A stretch of 19,099 bases of DNA, taken from NCBI GenBank assembly GCA_046727435.1, contig JBKPCR010000196.1:1-19099 (forward strand), given 5' to 3'. The notes below the pieces were generated by a model. The model was not told the DNA's origin, ran no database searches, and saw only the letters and a list, made by a program, of their open reading frames with translations. Below, piece after piece: positions 1 to 7,420 of the stretch (positions are counted from its first letter, which is position 1; each line of letters starts with the position of its first letter). The position numbers and the translations under genes are program-made. Origin of the DNA: CAVPRW01 sp046727435 [NCBI: bacterium]. Its GTDB lineage: Bacteria > Tectomicrobia > Entotheonellia > J063.

Positions 1-2614
1 GCACATTCACCTCGGCACCGCCTTTAACAAAATCCTCAAAGACTTCGTGGTGCGTGTCAAGAGCATGGAAGGCTATAACGCCGTGTACGTGCCGGGTTGG
101 GATTGCCATGGCCTGCCGATTGAGCACCAGGTTGATCTCGAGCTCGGAGACCAGAAAGCTGGTATGAGTAAGGCAGACATTCGCCGACGCTGTCGTGCTT
201 TTGCCGAACGCTTCATCGATATCCAGCGGGAAGAGTTCAAGCGACTGGGCGGCTTCGCCGACTGGCAACACCCCTACCTGACCATGAGCTATGCCTACGA
301 GGCCACGATCATCCGCGAACTCGGCCATTTTTTCGGGCGTGGAGGGGTCTACAAGGGGGTAAAACCGGTGCACTGGTGCATCTCTGATCAGACGGCGCTG
401 GCCGAAGCCGAAGTGGAATACGAGGACCGGACTGACGAGTCGATCTGGGTGAAATTCCCGCTCACCCCAGAGTCGCAGGCCGCGCTGCCGTTTCTGCAGG
501 GCAAGCAGGCCTCGGTGCTGATCTGGACCACCACTCCCTGGACCCTGCCGGCGAACCTGGCGGTGGCGTTTCATCCCTCTTACGAGTATGTCTGGGCTGA
601 GACCGACGGTGAAGTCTTTCTGCTGGCGAAGGAACTAGCCGAGCCTGTGCTGCAAAAGCTCGGCTTTGCGAAGTATCACATCCTCCAAACCATGCCGGGC
701 CAGGCATTGGAAGGGCTAAGGGCTCGACATCCATTCATCGAGCGCGATTCGGTGTTCATCCTGGGCGAGCACGTCACCCTCGACCAAGGGACTGGGTGTG
801 TCCACACTGCGCCAGGCCATGGCCAGGAAGACTATGAGATGGGTATCAAATATCGCTTGGAGATTTATAACCCAGTAGGGGATGACGGCCGATTCCTGCC
901 GCAGACACCGTTATTCGCGGGAATGAACGTCTGGGAAGCAAATCAGAAGATCGTCGACAGGTTGCGCGTCGACGGATTCTTGCTCAAAGAGGAGCGCCTT
1001 ACCCACTCCTATCCGCACTGCTGGCGTTGCAAAAATCCGGTGATCTTCCGCGGTACGGCACAATGGTTCATTTCGATGCAGGCCAATGACCTGCGGCGAC
1101 GAGCCCTCGAAGAGATCCGCCGCGTGCAATGGATTCCGCCCTGGGGCGAAGAGCGCATCTACAATATGGTGGAGAGCCGTCCCGACTGGTGTATTTCTCG
1201 CCAACGGGCGTGGGGTGTGCCAATCACGGTGTTTTATTGTCAAAGCTGCCAGGCCACGCTGGCCCGCCAGGAGCTGGCGGAGCACGTGGCCGCCCTAGTC
1301 GAGCACGAAGGTGCGGACGTCTGGTTCGAACGCGACGCCGCCGACCTACTCCCCGCTGGCTACCGTTGTCCCGAATGCGGTGGCGACCGCTTCACCAAAG
1401 AGACAGACATCTTGGATGTCTGGTTCGATTCCGGCGTCAGCCATGCCGCCGTGCTGGAACGACATCCCGATTTGACATGGCCGGCCGATCTGTACCTCGA
1501 AGGTAGCGACCAGCATCGCGGCTGGTTTCATACTTCGCTATTGACCGCTGTCGGCACACGTGATCAAGCTCCTTACAACTCGGTCCTGACCCATGGCTTC
1601 ACCGTCGACGCTCAGGGGCGCAAGATGTCCAAGTCCCTCGGCAACGTCGTAGCCCCGCAGGAGGTCATCGAAAAACATGGTGCCGAGATCCTGCGTCTGT
1701 GGGTGGCATCGGAGAATTTCCGCGAGGACGTGCGCGGTCCAGATGATGAGATCACTGGCCATCTGATCGAGGTGTATCGCCGTATCCGCAACACCTGTCG
1801 GTTTTTACTGGGAAACCTGGCCGATTTCGACACGATGGCAGACCGTTTGCCGCATGCAGAACTGCAGGAGCTGGATCGCCTGATGCTGCACCGCGTGCAG
1901 AAGACCATCGAGAGAGTGCGGCGGGCCTACCACGACCACGAGTACCACATCGTGTTCCATACCCTGCATAACTTCTGCGTCGTGGATCTCAGCTCGTTTT
2001 ATCTCGACGTGCTGAAGGATACGCTGTATACCGCGAGGGCCGATGCAGCGGAGCGTCGCAGTGCGCAGACCGTGTTGCATGAGACCCTGCTGGCGCTGGT
2101 CAAGTTGATGGCACCCATCCTGGCATTCACCGCAGAGGAAATCTGGGGCTATCTGCCGGCCGCCAGTCGGGAGGAATCGAGCGTCCATCTGACCGAATTT
2201 CCCCAGGTGAATACGGCCTACGTCGATGAGGAACTGGCGGTCCGTTGGGACCGCCTGCTGGCGGTGCGTGGTGAGATCCTAAAGGCGTTGGAGCAGGCGC
2301 GCAATCAAAAGCTGATTGGCACCTCGCTCGAAGCGGCGGTCGATGTGTATGTGCCTGATGGCGAATGGCGCGACCTCCTTGACGCCTATGGCGGCACCCT
2401 TGCCAGCATCGGTATCATCTCAGCATTGACCCTGCATTCATCCGAGGCGGCACCAGCCGAGGCGATGGCCAGCGACATGATCCCAGAGTTGAAGGTACAG
2501 GTTCGACACGCCCCCGGGTTGAAATGCGTGCGGTGCTGGCACTGGCAAGAAGATGTTGGGCAGCATCCTAAGCATCCCCTCCTGTGCGGCCGTTGTGTGG
2601 CACGGCTCGCCTAG
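1..2614 (+). CDS. ileS: Isoleucyl-tRNA synthetase, 5' end cut by window edge
   Basis: Charges tRNA-Ile with isoleucine in the cytoplasm (class I aminoacyl-tRNA synthetase). The reading frame is already open at base 2, and the first visible residues, HIHLGTAFNKILKD, contain the class I HIGH-type signature (here HLGT). By comparison with E. coli IleRS roughly 60 N-terminal residues lie outside the window. The KMSKS signature is encoded at 1622-1636. The inserted CP1 editing domain is recognisable by TTTPWTLPANLAV and by GTGCVHTAPGHGQEDY. Zinc-type cysteine pairs occur in the middle (CWRC; CQSC with CPEC) and at the very C-terminus (CVRC...CGRC), the latter typical of full-length bacterial IleRS. 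About 870 residues are visible, which fits the usual 930-1000. The GTG at 47 is an internal codon, not the start. It ends in TAG. Identity is certain; only the start is missing. Confidence 0.97.
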   Translation, partial: HIHLGTAFNKILKDFVVRVKSMEGYNAVYVPGWDCHGLPIEHQVDLELGDQKAGMSKADIRRRCRAFAERFIDIQREEFKRLGGFADWQHPYLTMSYAYEATIIRELGHFFGRGGVYKGVKPVHWCISDQTALAEAEVEYEDRTDESIWVKFPLTPESQAALPFLQGKQASVLIWTTTPWTLPANLAVAFHPSYEYVWAETDGEVFLLAKELAEPVLQKLGFAKYHILQTMPGQALEGLRARHPFIERDSVFILGEHVTLDQGTGCVHTAPGHGQEDYEMGIKYRLEIYNPVGDDGRFLPQTPLFAGMNVWEANQKIVDRLRVDGFLLKEERLTHSYPHCWRCKNPVIFRGTAQWFISMQANDLRRRALEEIRRVQWIPPWGEERIYNMVESRPDWCISRQRAWGVPITVFYCQSCQATLARQELAEHVAALVEHEGADVWFERDAADLLPAGYRCPECGGDRFTKETDILDVWFDSGVSHAAVLERHPDLTWPADLYLEGSDQHRGWFHTSLLTAVGTRDQAPYNSVLTHGFTVDAQGRKMSKSLGNVVAPQEVIEKHGAEILRLWVASENFREDVRGPDDEITGHLIEVYRRIRNTCRFLLGNLADFDTMADRLPHAELQELDRLMLHRVQKTIERVRRAYHDHEYHIVFHTLHNFCVVDLSSFYLDVLKDTLYTARADAAERRSAQTVLHETLLALVKLMAPILAFTAEEIWGYLPAASREESSVHLTEFPQVNTAYVDEELAVRWDRLLAVRGEILKALEQARNQKLIGTSLEAAVDVYVPDGEWRDLLDAYGGTLASIGIISALTLHSSEAAPAEAMASDMIPELKVQVRHAPGLKCVRCWHWQEDVGQHPKHPLLCGRCVARLA

Positions 2615-2654
2615 CACTGGGTGCCGCCATTTCACCCCCCCGAACCCTCCACCC

Positions 2655-2716
2655 TCAAGAGAGAGGGCTAGACGAGGTCCCCTCCCCCTCTAGGAGAAGG
2701 TTGGGGTGAGGGGGAT
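2655..2716. repeat. C/T-rich / G/A-rich inverted repeat, dispersed-repeat type
   Basis: Between ileS and the first crotonase lies a low-complexity block: ccctcaagagagagggct, then tcccctccccctctaggaga, then aggttggggtgaggggg. The two arms are roughly complementary (cctccccctc against the later ggagaagg and gggtgagggg). Read on the minus strand it resembles the ccctcaccccaacc...ctcc...gagggg intergenic repeats common in some high-G+C bacterial genomes. Copy number cannot be judged from one window. It may act as a weak hairpin between the two genes. Confidence 0.45.
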
Positions 2717-2755
2717 GGCGGCGATCGCAGTCCACAGCACATCAGCGCAGTGTGC

Positions 2756-2761
2756 AAGGAG
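2756..2761 (+). promoter_or_regulatory. Ribosome binding site deciding the start of the first crotonase
   Basis: AAGGAG sits 7 bases before the ATG at 2769. The frame is open further upstream to a GTG at 2706, but that stretch overlaps the repeat and has no crotonase similarity, so 2769 is preferred. Confidence 0.75.
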
Positions 2762-2768
2762 ATCTCCA

Positions 2769-3572
2769 ATGTCGGACCCCCCGCTGCTCTTGCAGCGTGA
2801 ACCGCCTGTAGCGACGGTGGTCTTCAACCGTCCTGAGGCACGCAACGCCCTGAACGAGGCGATGCAGCTCGCCCTGCCGCCGATGCTCGCACAACTGCAC
2901 GAGGACGCTGACATCCGTGTGCTGATCCTCAGGGGGGCAGGGGATAAAGCGTTCGCGGCGGGAGATGATATCACCCAATTCGTCGACTGGGGAGCCAAGG
3001 AGGCGCTGGCCCATTATCATCATCTGGAGGTCTTTATTGGTGCCATCGAAGCCTTTCCCAAGCCGACGATTGCGCTGATCCAGGGCTTTGCGGTGGGGGC
3101 CGGGCTCGAGGTGGCGGCGGCCTGCGATCTGCGCTATGCTTCGGCGGACTCACGCTTCGGCATCCCGATTGCCCGCTTGGGCCATACCGTCGATCTGCGC
3201 AACGCGCTGCGGCTCATCCGGCTGGTCGGCCCCTCACGGGTGAAAGAGATGCTCTTCACCGCCGAGCTCATCGGCGCCGAGGAAGCGCTGCAGATCGGCC
3301 TCATCAATCGCGTCCAGACGCCGGACCACATTGAACGCTATACCTACAACATGGCCCGCAAAATGGCGACCTATGCGCCCTTGTCGCTGATGCAGTCCAA
3401 AGCCAGCGTGCAGCTCTGCCTCGACAATCCTGAACTGCGCGGCATTGTCGAACCGGCGGCGCTCGCCGCAGCGCTGTACGATACCGAAGATTTCCACGCC
3501 GGAGTCCAGGCGGTTTCTCAGCAAGCAACCGCTGCCGCCGTTTCAGGGGCGATAGGCGGCCGAGAGGAGTAA
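2769..3572 (+). CDS. Enoyl-CoA hydratase/isomerase family protein (crotonase fold), one catalytic Glu missing
   Basis: A 267-residue crotonase-fold enzyme acting on acyl-CoA thioesters in the cytoplasm. Family hallmarks are the N-terminal VVFNRPEARNALN segment, the oxyanion-hole region GDKAFAAGDDI (about residues 58-68) and the core GFAVGAGLEVAAACDLRYA (about 106-124). Glu114 matches catalytic Glu144 of rat mitochondrial enoyl-CoA hydratase. The position equivalent to Glu164 lies in FGIPIARLG and is Ile134, so classical syn-hydration of enoyl-CoA is unlikely. An isomerase, hydrolase or other crotonase reaction fits better. Length is normal for the family. The gene stops at TAA, four bases before the ATG of the next crotonase, so the two are almost certainly co-transcribed. 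The substrate cannot be inferred. Confidence 0.9.
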   Translation: MSDPPLLLQREPPVATVVFNRPEARNALNEAMQLALPPMLAQLHEDADIRVLILRGAGDKAFAAGDDITQFVDWGAKEALAHYHHLEVFIGAIEAFPKPTIALIQGFAVGAGLEVAAACDLRYASADSRFGIPIARLGHTVDLRNALRLIRLVGPSRVKEMLFTAELIGAEEALQIGLINRVQTPDHIERYTYNMARKMATYAPLSLMQSKASVQLCLDNPELRGIVEPAALAAALYDTEDFHAGVQAVSQQATAAAVSGAIGGREE

Positions 3573-3576
3573 ACGG

Positions 3577-4368
3577 ATGCCGTTCGACACCTTACTGTAC
3601 GAGAAGAAGGCCCGAATCGGTTATGTAACGTTGAACCGCCCCCGCCTTTTGAATGCGCAGAGCCCTGAGATGTTCGAAGAGCTGGCCCAGGTGTTCGGCG
3701 ATATCAAGCATGACCCCGAGGTGGGGGTGGTCATTCTCACCGGGGCGGGCGACCGGGCTTTTTGCGCCGGAGCGGACATCAATTTTTTGAAACAGTTGGC
3801 ACAGACGACGCCGATGGCCGCCAAGACCTTTGTGGAGAAAAATCGCCTGGCCTTCGGCGCCATTGCGTATCTGGGGAAGCCAGTGATCGCTGCGGTAAAT
3901 GGCTTCGCGTTGGGCGGCGGCTGCGAGCTGGCGATGGCCTGCCACATCCGTCTCGCTGCGGAAAACGCCCGTTTCGGTCAGCCGGAGATCAACCTCGGCC
4001 TCTTCCCCGGAGCCGGTGGCACCCAAAGGCTGCCACGTCTGGTCGGCAAGGGCATCGCGCTCGAGATGATGCTGACCGGCGAAGCGATCTCGGCCTTGGA
4101 GGCCCATCGTGTCGGCCTGGTCAACAAAGTGGTGCCGGCGGCCGAGCTCATGGCGACGGCTGAGACGCTGGCGCAGCAAATTCTCGCGAAAGCTCCGCTT
4201 GCCGTAGGCGTGATCCTGGAAGCCGTGCAGCATGGCATGGAAATGACCTTGGTCGAGAGCTTGCAACTCGAGGAAAATCTGTTTGGGGTTATCTGTAGCA
4301 CCGAGGACATGCGGGAAGGGACAGCGGCCTTCCTCGACAAACGGCCAGCCAATTTCACCGGGAAATAG
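3577..4368 (+). CDS. Enoyl-CoA hydratase, both catalytic Glu present
   Basis: A 263-residue crotonase-family protein that closely follows mammalian mitochondrial enoyl-CoA hydratase along its length. The oxyanion-hole segment is GDRAFCAGADI (residues 59-69). The signature region ALGGGCELAMACHIRLA carries Glu117 and the following FGQPEINLG carries Glu137, the two residues equivalent to catalytic Glu144 and Glu164 of the rat enzyme. The conserved GAGGTQRLPRLVG follows. Likely reaction: reversible hydration of trans-2-enoyl-CoA to 3-hydroxyacyl-CoA in beta-oxidation or a related acyl-CoA pathway. The ATG is preceded by GAGAGGAG with good spacing and lies four bases after the stop of the upstream crotonase. 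Having one complete and one incomplete active site side by side suggests two different acyl-CoA steps. Confidence 0.94.
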   Translation: MPFDTLLYEKKARIGYVTLNRPRLLNAQSPEMFEELAQVFGDIKHDPEVGVVILTGAGDRAFCAGADINFLKQLAQTTPMAAKTFVEKNRLAFGAIAYLGKPVIAAVNGFALGGGCELAMACHIRLAAENARFGQPEINLGLFPGAGGTQRLPRLVGKGIALEMMLTGEAISALEAHRVGLVNKVVPAAELMATAETLAQQILAKAPLAVGVILEAVQHGMEMTLVESLQLEENLFGVICSTEDMREGTAAFLDKRPANFTGK

Positions 4369-4397
4369 CGCTCTGATACTGGGACGGAAGGGATCGC

Positions 4398-5090
4398 ATG
4401 CAGCTGCCTGAACAGATCGACACGACCGACATACGCGCCGCTGATGGCCTCTATATGGTGCTAGTCAATGACGAGCCGTTACGCACCCCCAAGGGCCATC
4501 CGGTGCAGGTATCGTCGTGGGACTTGGCCAATGCTATGGCCGACGAGCTCATGGCCGAAGGTGTGCTGGATATACAGCGCCTGACGCTGTATGCGTTGTA
4601 TGCCACGCAGCGCGATTTCATCGCAGACCGCCTCGACGCGACCATCGGTGCCATTCTCCAGCACCTGCCGGGCGACTTCGAGCTCCATCCCGATCCTGAC
4701 CCCGCGTTGGCAGCGAAGCAGTTGGCAGCTTGGGCACCGCTGTTGGCGTTTTTGCGTGACTTCGGGCCCGAGCTGCCGATGGCCAGGCCGTTACAGGACA
4801 TGCAGATGCCCTGGGAACTCACGGAGGGCTTGCGAACGCACCTCATAGCCATGAGTCCAGCGCAATTGACCGTCGTAATGCAAGCGGTGACGAACCTCGG
4901 TTCAGCGGTCGTGGGTATACTATTGGCGAAGGAGGGCCTTGAGGTGGAGCCGACTGTTTCAGCGCTGACCGTGACGGCCCAGCATCTGGCGAGATATACA
5001 CATGAGGATCCCGAGCAGGCGGACATGTTCGTTGCCGAGATGAGTCAGACCGTTCGGCGGCTGTTGCAATATGTACGACTCAGTGCGTAG
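4398..5090 (+). CDS. ATP12-like F1-ATPase assembly chaperone family protein
   Basis: A 230-residue protein I match by eye to the ATP12 family, known from mitochondria and alphaproteobacteria, where it binds the F1-ATPase alpha subunit before assembly. Matching blocks are the N-terminal strand region YMVLVNDEPLRTPKGHPVQV (family pattern: beta strand, short turn, L-x-TP, strand, then VPS-x-x-LA). Then come SSWDLANAMADEL (the usual 'LA-x-A-x-A-x-EW' helix), RLTLYALYATQRDFI, and AAWAPLLAFLRDFGPEL (compare 'W-D-P-I-I-x-W-A-x-x-x-G'). A central helical VVMQAVTNLGSAVVGILLA follows. The acidic residue late in the family that is needed for yeast Atp12 function lies in a Leu-Glu-Glu-Glu segment; the equivalent region here (ALTVTAQHLARYT) lacks it. 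It starts 29 bases after the second crotonase and ends convergently with yqeC. No F1-ATPase gene is in view. Function is inferred. Confidence 0.6.
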   Translation: MQLPEQIDTTDIRAADGLYMVLVNDEPLRTPKGHPVQVSSWDLANAMADELMAEGVLDIQRLTLYALYATQRDFIADRLDATIGAILQHLPGDFELHPDPDPALAAKQLAAWAPLLAFLRDFGPELPMARPLQDMQMPWELTEGLRTHLIAMSPAQLTVVMQAVTNLGSAVVGILLAKEGLEVEPTVSALTVTAQHLARYTHEDPEQADMFVAEMSQTVRRLLQYVRLSA

Positions 5091-5184
5091 AAATGGCATT
5101 AGCATCTTCTAACCGAAGAAAAAACTCCGTGGAGATGAACTCACCGCATCTAAGAAAGCAGAAGATCGTCTGGCAATCGGCGTG

Positions 5185-5961
5185 CTACAAGCCTATGCTA
5201 GACGGGATCTCGTAAAACGTGCCGCTGGGAGTATCCCCCGCCACAACATCATTGAGAGCGGTGCGATCGAGGCAGGCCGCGATGGCCTTGGCTTGTGCCA
5301 CACCCTTGGGCGAGCGCACGTGGCTGATGTAGATGGCGCGTCGCGCGCCTACGGGAATTTTCGCAGCGTAGGTATCCGGATGCGTCAGCACGAAACCCAC
5401 TGCCTGCGGGGTGATGAGATCGCCCAAGTGCAAGCCGGTCAGCTCGGCTACGCGCTCTGGCCGATGCACCAGCTCTTCAGTCAACGGCTGCCCAAGAATC
5501 TCGCAGTTCACCACCGTGATACTGAGCTGCGACCAGGGCGGGATCACGGGCTCCGATTGGTTCGGCGCTTTAAACCAGCGTTTGCGGGCACCATCGGTCT
5601 TGACGATGACGATAGCATCGGGGATTCGTTCATGGATTATATGCACGGCGGCGACATTGATACCCTTGACCATGACGTCGCCAAGGTCGTGATGCAGGAC
5701 GAGCAGGCGATTCCACCGTTGTGCTAAGGCTCTCAGTTGGTCCGGCCAATCGGGGGCATCGCGTATCAGCAAGATTTGGTCCGACTGCAGGGTTTTGGGT
5801 CGATGATAATTGGTGGTAGAGCTCAGCACAACTGTGCGACCCAGTACGATCAACTCGTCCGCCAGACGATTCATGAGAGTTGATTTCCCGCCAGCCCCCA
5901 TGATGCTGACGCATTGCGATGGCTTGATGTTTAGGAAAGTCGACAGCTGCTGCATCGGCAT
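5185..5961 (-). CDS. yqeC: YqeC-family P-loop protein (putative selenium-dependent hydroxylase accessory protein)
   Basis: A 258-residue protein with the YqeC pattern. A P-loop GAGGKSTLMNRLADEL at residues 22-37 follows a short lead. A strand VVLSSTTNYHRP comes next, then the family signature VKTDGARKRWFKAP (residues 120-133; usual form V-E-A-D-G-S-R-x-x-P-L-K-A-P), and then EPVIPPWSQLSITVVN. YqeC is normally annotated as an accessory factor for selenium- or molybdenum-dependent hydroxylases; its biochemistry is not settled. No hydroxylase, selD or molybdopterin gene is in view. It starts 10 bases after the stop of the SDR gene, with no strong ribosome site, which suggests translational coupling as the last gene of a minus-strand operon. 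Asp123-Gly124 of the signature is kept while the usual Glu before it is Lys-Thr. Confidence 0.78.
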   Translation of the reverse strand: MPMQQLSTFLNIKPSQCVSIMGAGGKSTLMNRLADELIVLGRTVVLSSTTNYHRPKTLQSDQILLIRDAPDWPDQLRALAQRWNRLLVLHHDLGDVMVKGINVAAVHIIHERIPDAIVIVKTDGARKRWFKAPNQSEPVIPPWSQLSITVVNCEILGQPLTEELVHRPERVAELTGLHLGDLITPQAVGFVLTHPDTYAAKIPVGARRAIYISHVRSPKGVAQAKAIAACLDRTALNDVVAGDTPSGTFYEIPSSIGL

Positions 5962-5971
5962 TGGGCCATGA

Positions 5972-6868
5972 TCATGGCTTTTCGAGCTCGTCGATGTCTC
6001 CCGTCAAGCGGGCGATCTCAGCCTCGATTTGTGCCAGGAAGGTTCCATACGGTGTCTCTTGATAGCTCAGGAGTTGCTGTGATGCCTGGGTATCGTACCA
6101 ATCGACCCACCCCGGAGAAGTGCGGTAGGTGGCCTCCTCAGGCGGTACCCCCAGGAGATCATACAGCCGTTCCACGTATTCACAACCGGTCATTTGCCAG
6201 GTGGTACCACCAGCGATATTGAAGATTTTGCCGTGCGCGGTGGGAGCGGTCGTGGCATGATAGATGGCGGTTACCACATCGTCACGATGTACCAACTCGA
6301 CGCGTTGCTCAGGCATAAACGGCCATACGGCGGGCGGCTCCTGGAAGGCGGGAACGGCGATACCAGCGATGCGCAAGATGACCCAGCTTGCCCGCGAGTC
6401 ACGCAGCATCTGTTCACCGACGATTTTACTCTCGGCATAGACGTCGATGGCGCGCTGTATATGGCTCACGCCCACTGGCGGCGGTTCCTGGGTGGTGTCG
6501 CCGTAGGTGCTAACCGAGGAGCTAAAGACCAGCGTTGCCTGTGGGGCGAGATGTTCGAGGGCACGGACGATATGGCTCGTCCCGTCGACGTTGACAGCGA
6601 AGGTCCTGGCTCGGTCGCGCTCGCTCGCCGGCGGCAGGATCGCCGCTAGATGAATCACCGCCTCAACCCCGTCGACGGCTCGCCGTACGGTGTCGCCATC
6701 GGTGATATCCCCCTTGACCACCTCGATGCCGTCGACGCCGTCGAGCCCATCGTAATTCATACTGGGGAGATCAAACACACGCACCGGGCGCTTATCGTGT
6801 CGTAGCCGTGACACGAGGATGCGACCTACGCTCCCTGCACCACCTGTGATGAGCACCGGTCCGCTCAT
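5972..6868 (-). CDS. NAD(P)-dependent epimerase/dehydratase (extended SDR)
   Basis: A 298-residue extended short-chain dehydrogenase/reductase with a Rossmann fold. The N-terminal nucleotide-binding motif is TGGAGSVG (residues 8-15), and VFDLPS follows at the end of the second strand. VKGDITD (residues 51-57) marks the adenine-contact Asp, and VIHLAAILPP is the next strand. The catalytic set is Ser118/Ser119 in VFSSSVSTYG plus the Y144-x-x-x-K148 pair in YAESK. Residues 160-180 and the C-terminus form the substrate lobe. The family acts on nucleotide sugars or small carbonyl substrates; this one's substrate is not visible. Its ATG overlaps the stop of the upstream small gene by ATGA, a translational-coupling arrangement, and yqeC follows 10 bases later. 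Confidence 0.92.
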   Translation of the reverse strand: MSGPVLITGGAGSVGRILVSRLRHDKRPVRVFDLPSMNYDGLDGVDGIEVVKGDITDGDTVRRAVDGVEAVIHLAAILPPASERDRARTFAVNVDGTSHIVRALEHLAPQATLVFSSSVSTYGDTTQEPPPVGVSHIQRAIDVYAESKIVGEQMLRDSRASWVILRIAGIAVPAFQEPPAVWPFMPEQRVELVHRDDVVTAIYHATTAPTAHGKIFNIAGGTTWQMTGCEYVERLYDLLGVPPEEATYRTSPGWVDWYDTQASQQLLSYQETPYGTFLAQIEAEIARLTGDIDELEKP

Positions 6869-7206
6869 GTAATCGTCGTCCCCTCCATCTTTGCCTTTTC
6901 GACCAGGTTCTTGACCTCACTCTGGAACTTTGTGAGGGCCGCGCCGAACCCCGTCCAATCCCCTTTGCCAACCAACTCCTCGAGCTGTGTTGCGCCCTTC
7001 TTGCAGGTAACCGTTGGGGGGATGCTGGGGTTGGTCTTCATGAAGAACTTTTCTTTGATCTCCGCCATCGTCTCCATCATTTGCGCCAGCGAGGCTTTCG
7101 TCGCCGTGGGATCAACGCCCCCGCCGGCGCCGTCGAGCGCAGCAAGCACCCGCTGACACGCGGCCAGCGTAGCTTCCAGATTCTCTTGTGAGCGCGTTAG
7201 CGCCAT
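6865..7206 (-). CDS. Small helical protein of unknown function, coupled to the SDR gene
   Basis: A 113-residue protein that I do not recognise. The sequence is predicted by eye to be almost all alpha-helical: an N-terminal heptad-like helix (ENLEATLAACQRVLAALDG), a Gly-rich turn, a Met/Glu-rich helix (LAQMMETMAEIKEKFF), a short Pro segment, and a C-terminal charged helix (FQSEVKNLVEKAKM). It has two cysteines, no signal peptide and no membrane segment. The frame is open 8 codons further upstream, but GGGAGGA lies 7 bases before the ATG at 7206, so that start is preferred. The stop overlaps the ATG of the SDR gene (ATGA), which supports real translation. It may be a small partner of the SDR or DUF362 protein; this is a guess. 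Confidence 0.72.
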   Translation of the reverse strand: MALTRSQENLEATLAACQRVLAALDGAGGGVDPTATKASLAQMMETMAEIKEKFFMKTNPSIPPTVTCKKGATQLEELVGKGDWTGFGAALTKFQSEVKNLVEKAKMEGTTIT

Positions 7207-7230
7207 GCCATAGTCCTCCCTGAGAAACAA

Positions 7231-7321
7231 GTGCTGAGGACTGAGCGCTAAGGGCTGAGTATGACATCTACCGGTGCTTGGCTTGCCCCTACTGAGTCCT
7301 CAGTCATCGTTACTCAGTCCT
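7231..7321. repeat. Cluster of CTGAG/CTCAG short repeats with inverted arms
   Basis: Between the DUF362 stop and the small helical gene, the pentamer CTGAG recurs (gctgagg, actgagc, gctgagt, actgagt), with CTCAG on the other side. Exact inverted 9-mers are aggactgag at 7237-7245 and ctcagtcct at 7313-7321; ctgaggac also pairs with gtcctcag at 7295-7302. It could fold as a long-loop hairpin. It resembles short intergenic repeats found in multiple copies in some genomes. Confidence 0.45.
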
Positions 7322-7420
7322 AAATGCTCGAGGCGCCATACATCATGCCTGCCGAAGTAGGCACTCTCCACAGCGCCTCGATTAAGATTATGATCGAGGG
7401 ACTGCAGCGGCGCACGCACG

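Noticed and set aside
2706-2768. Upstream GTG extension of the first crotonase
   Set aside because: The added residues come from the repeat block and have no crotonase similarity, while the ATG at 2769 has a clear AAGGAG.
3592-4266. Minus-strand open frame of 224 codons opposite the second crotonase
   Set aside because: It lies wholly within a well-supported gene with both catalytic residues, and has no plausible ribosome site or recognisable domain.
5098-5135. Hairpin tcttc-taacc-gaaga followed by an A-run between the convergent ATP12-like and yqeC genes
   Set aside because: The stem is only 5 bp and A/T-rich. The A-run would be upstream of the stem for the minus strand and is not a T-run for the plus strand, so it does not qualify as a terminator.
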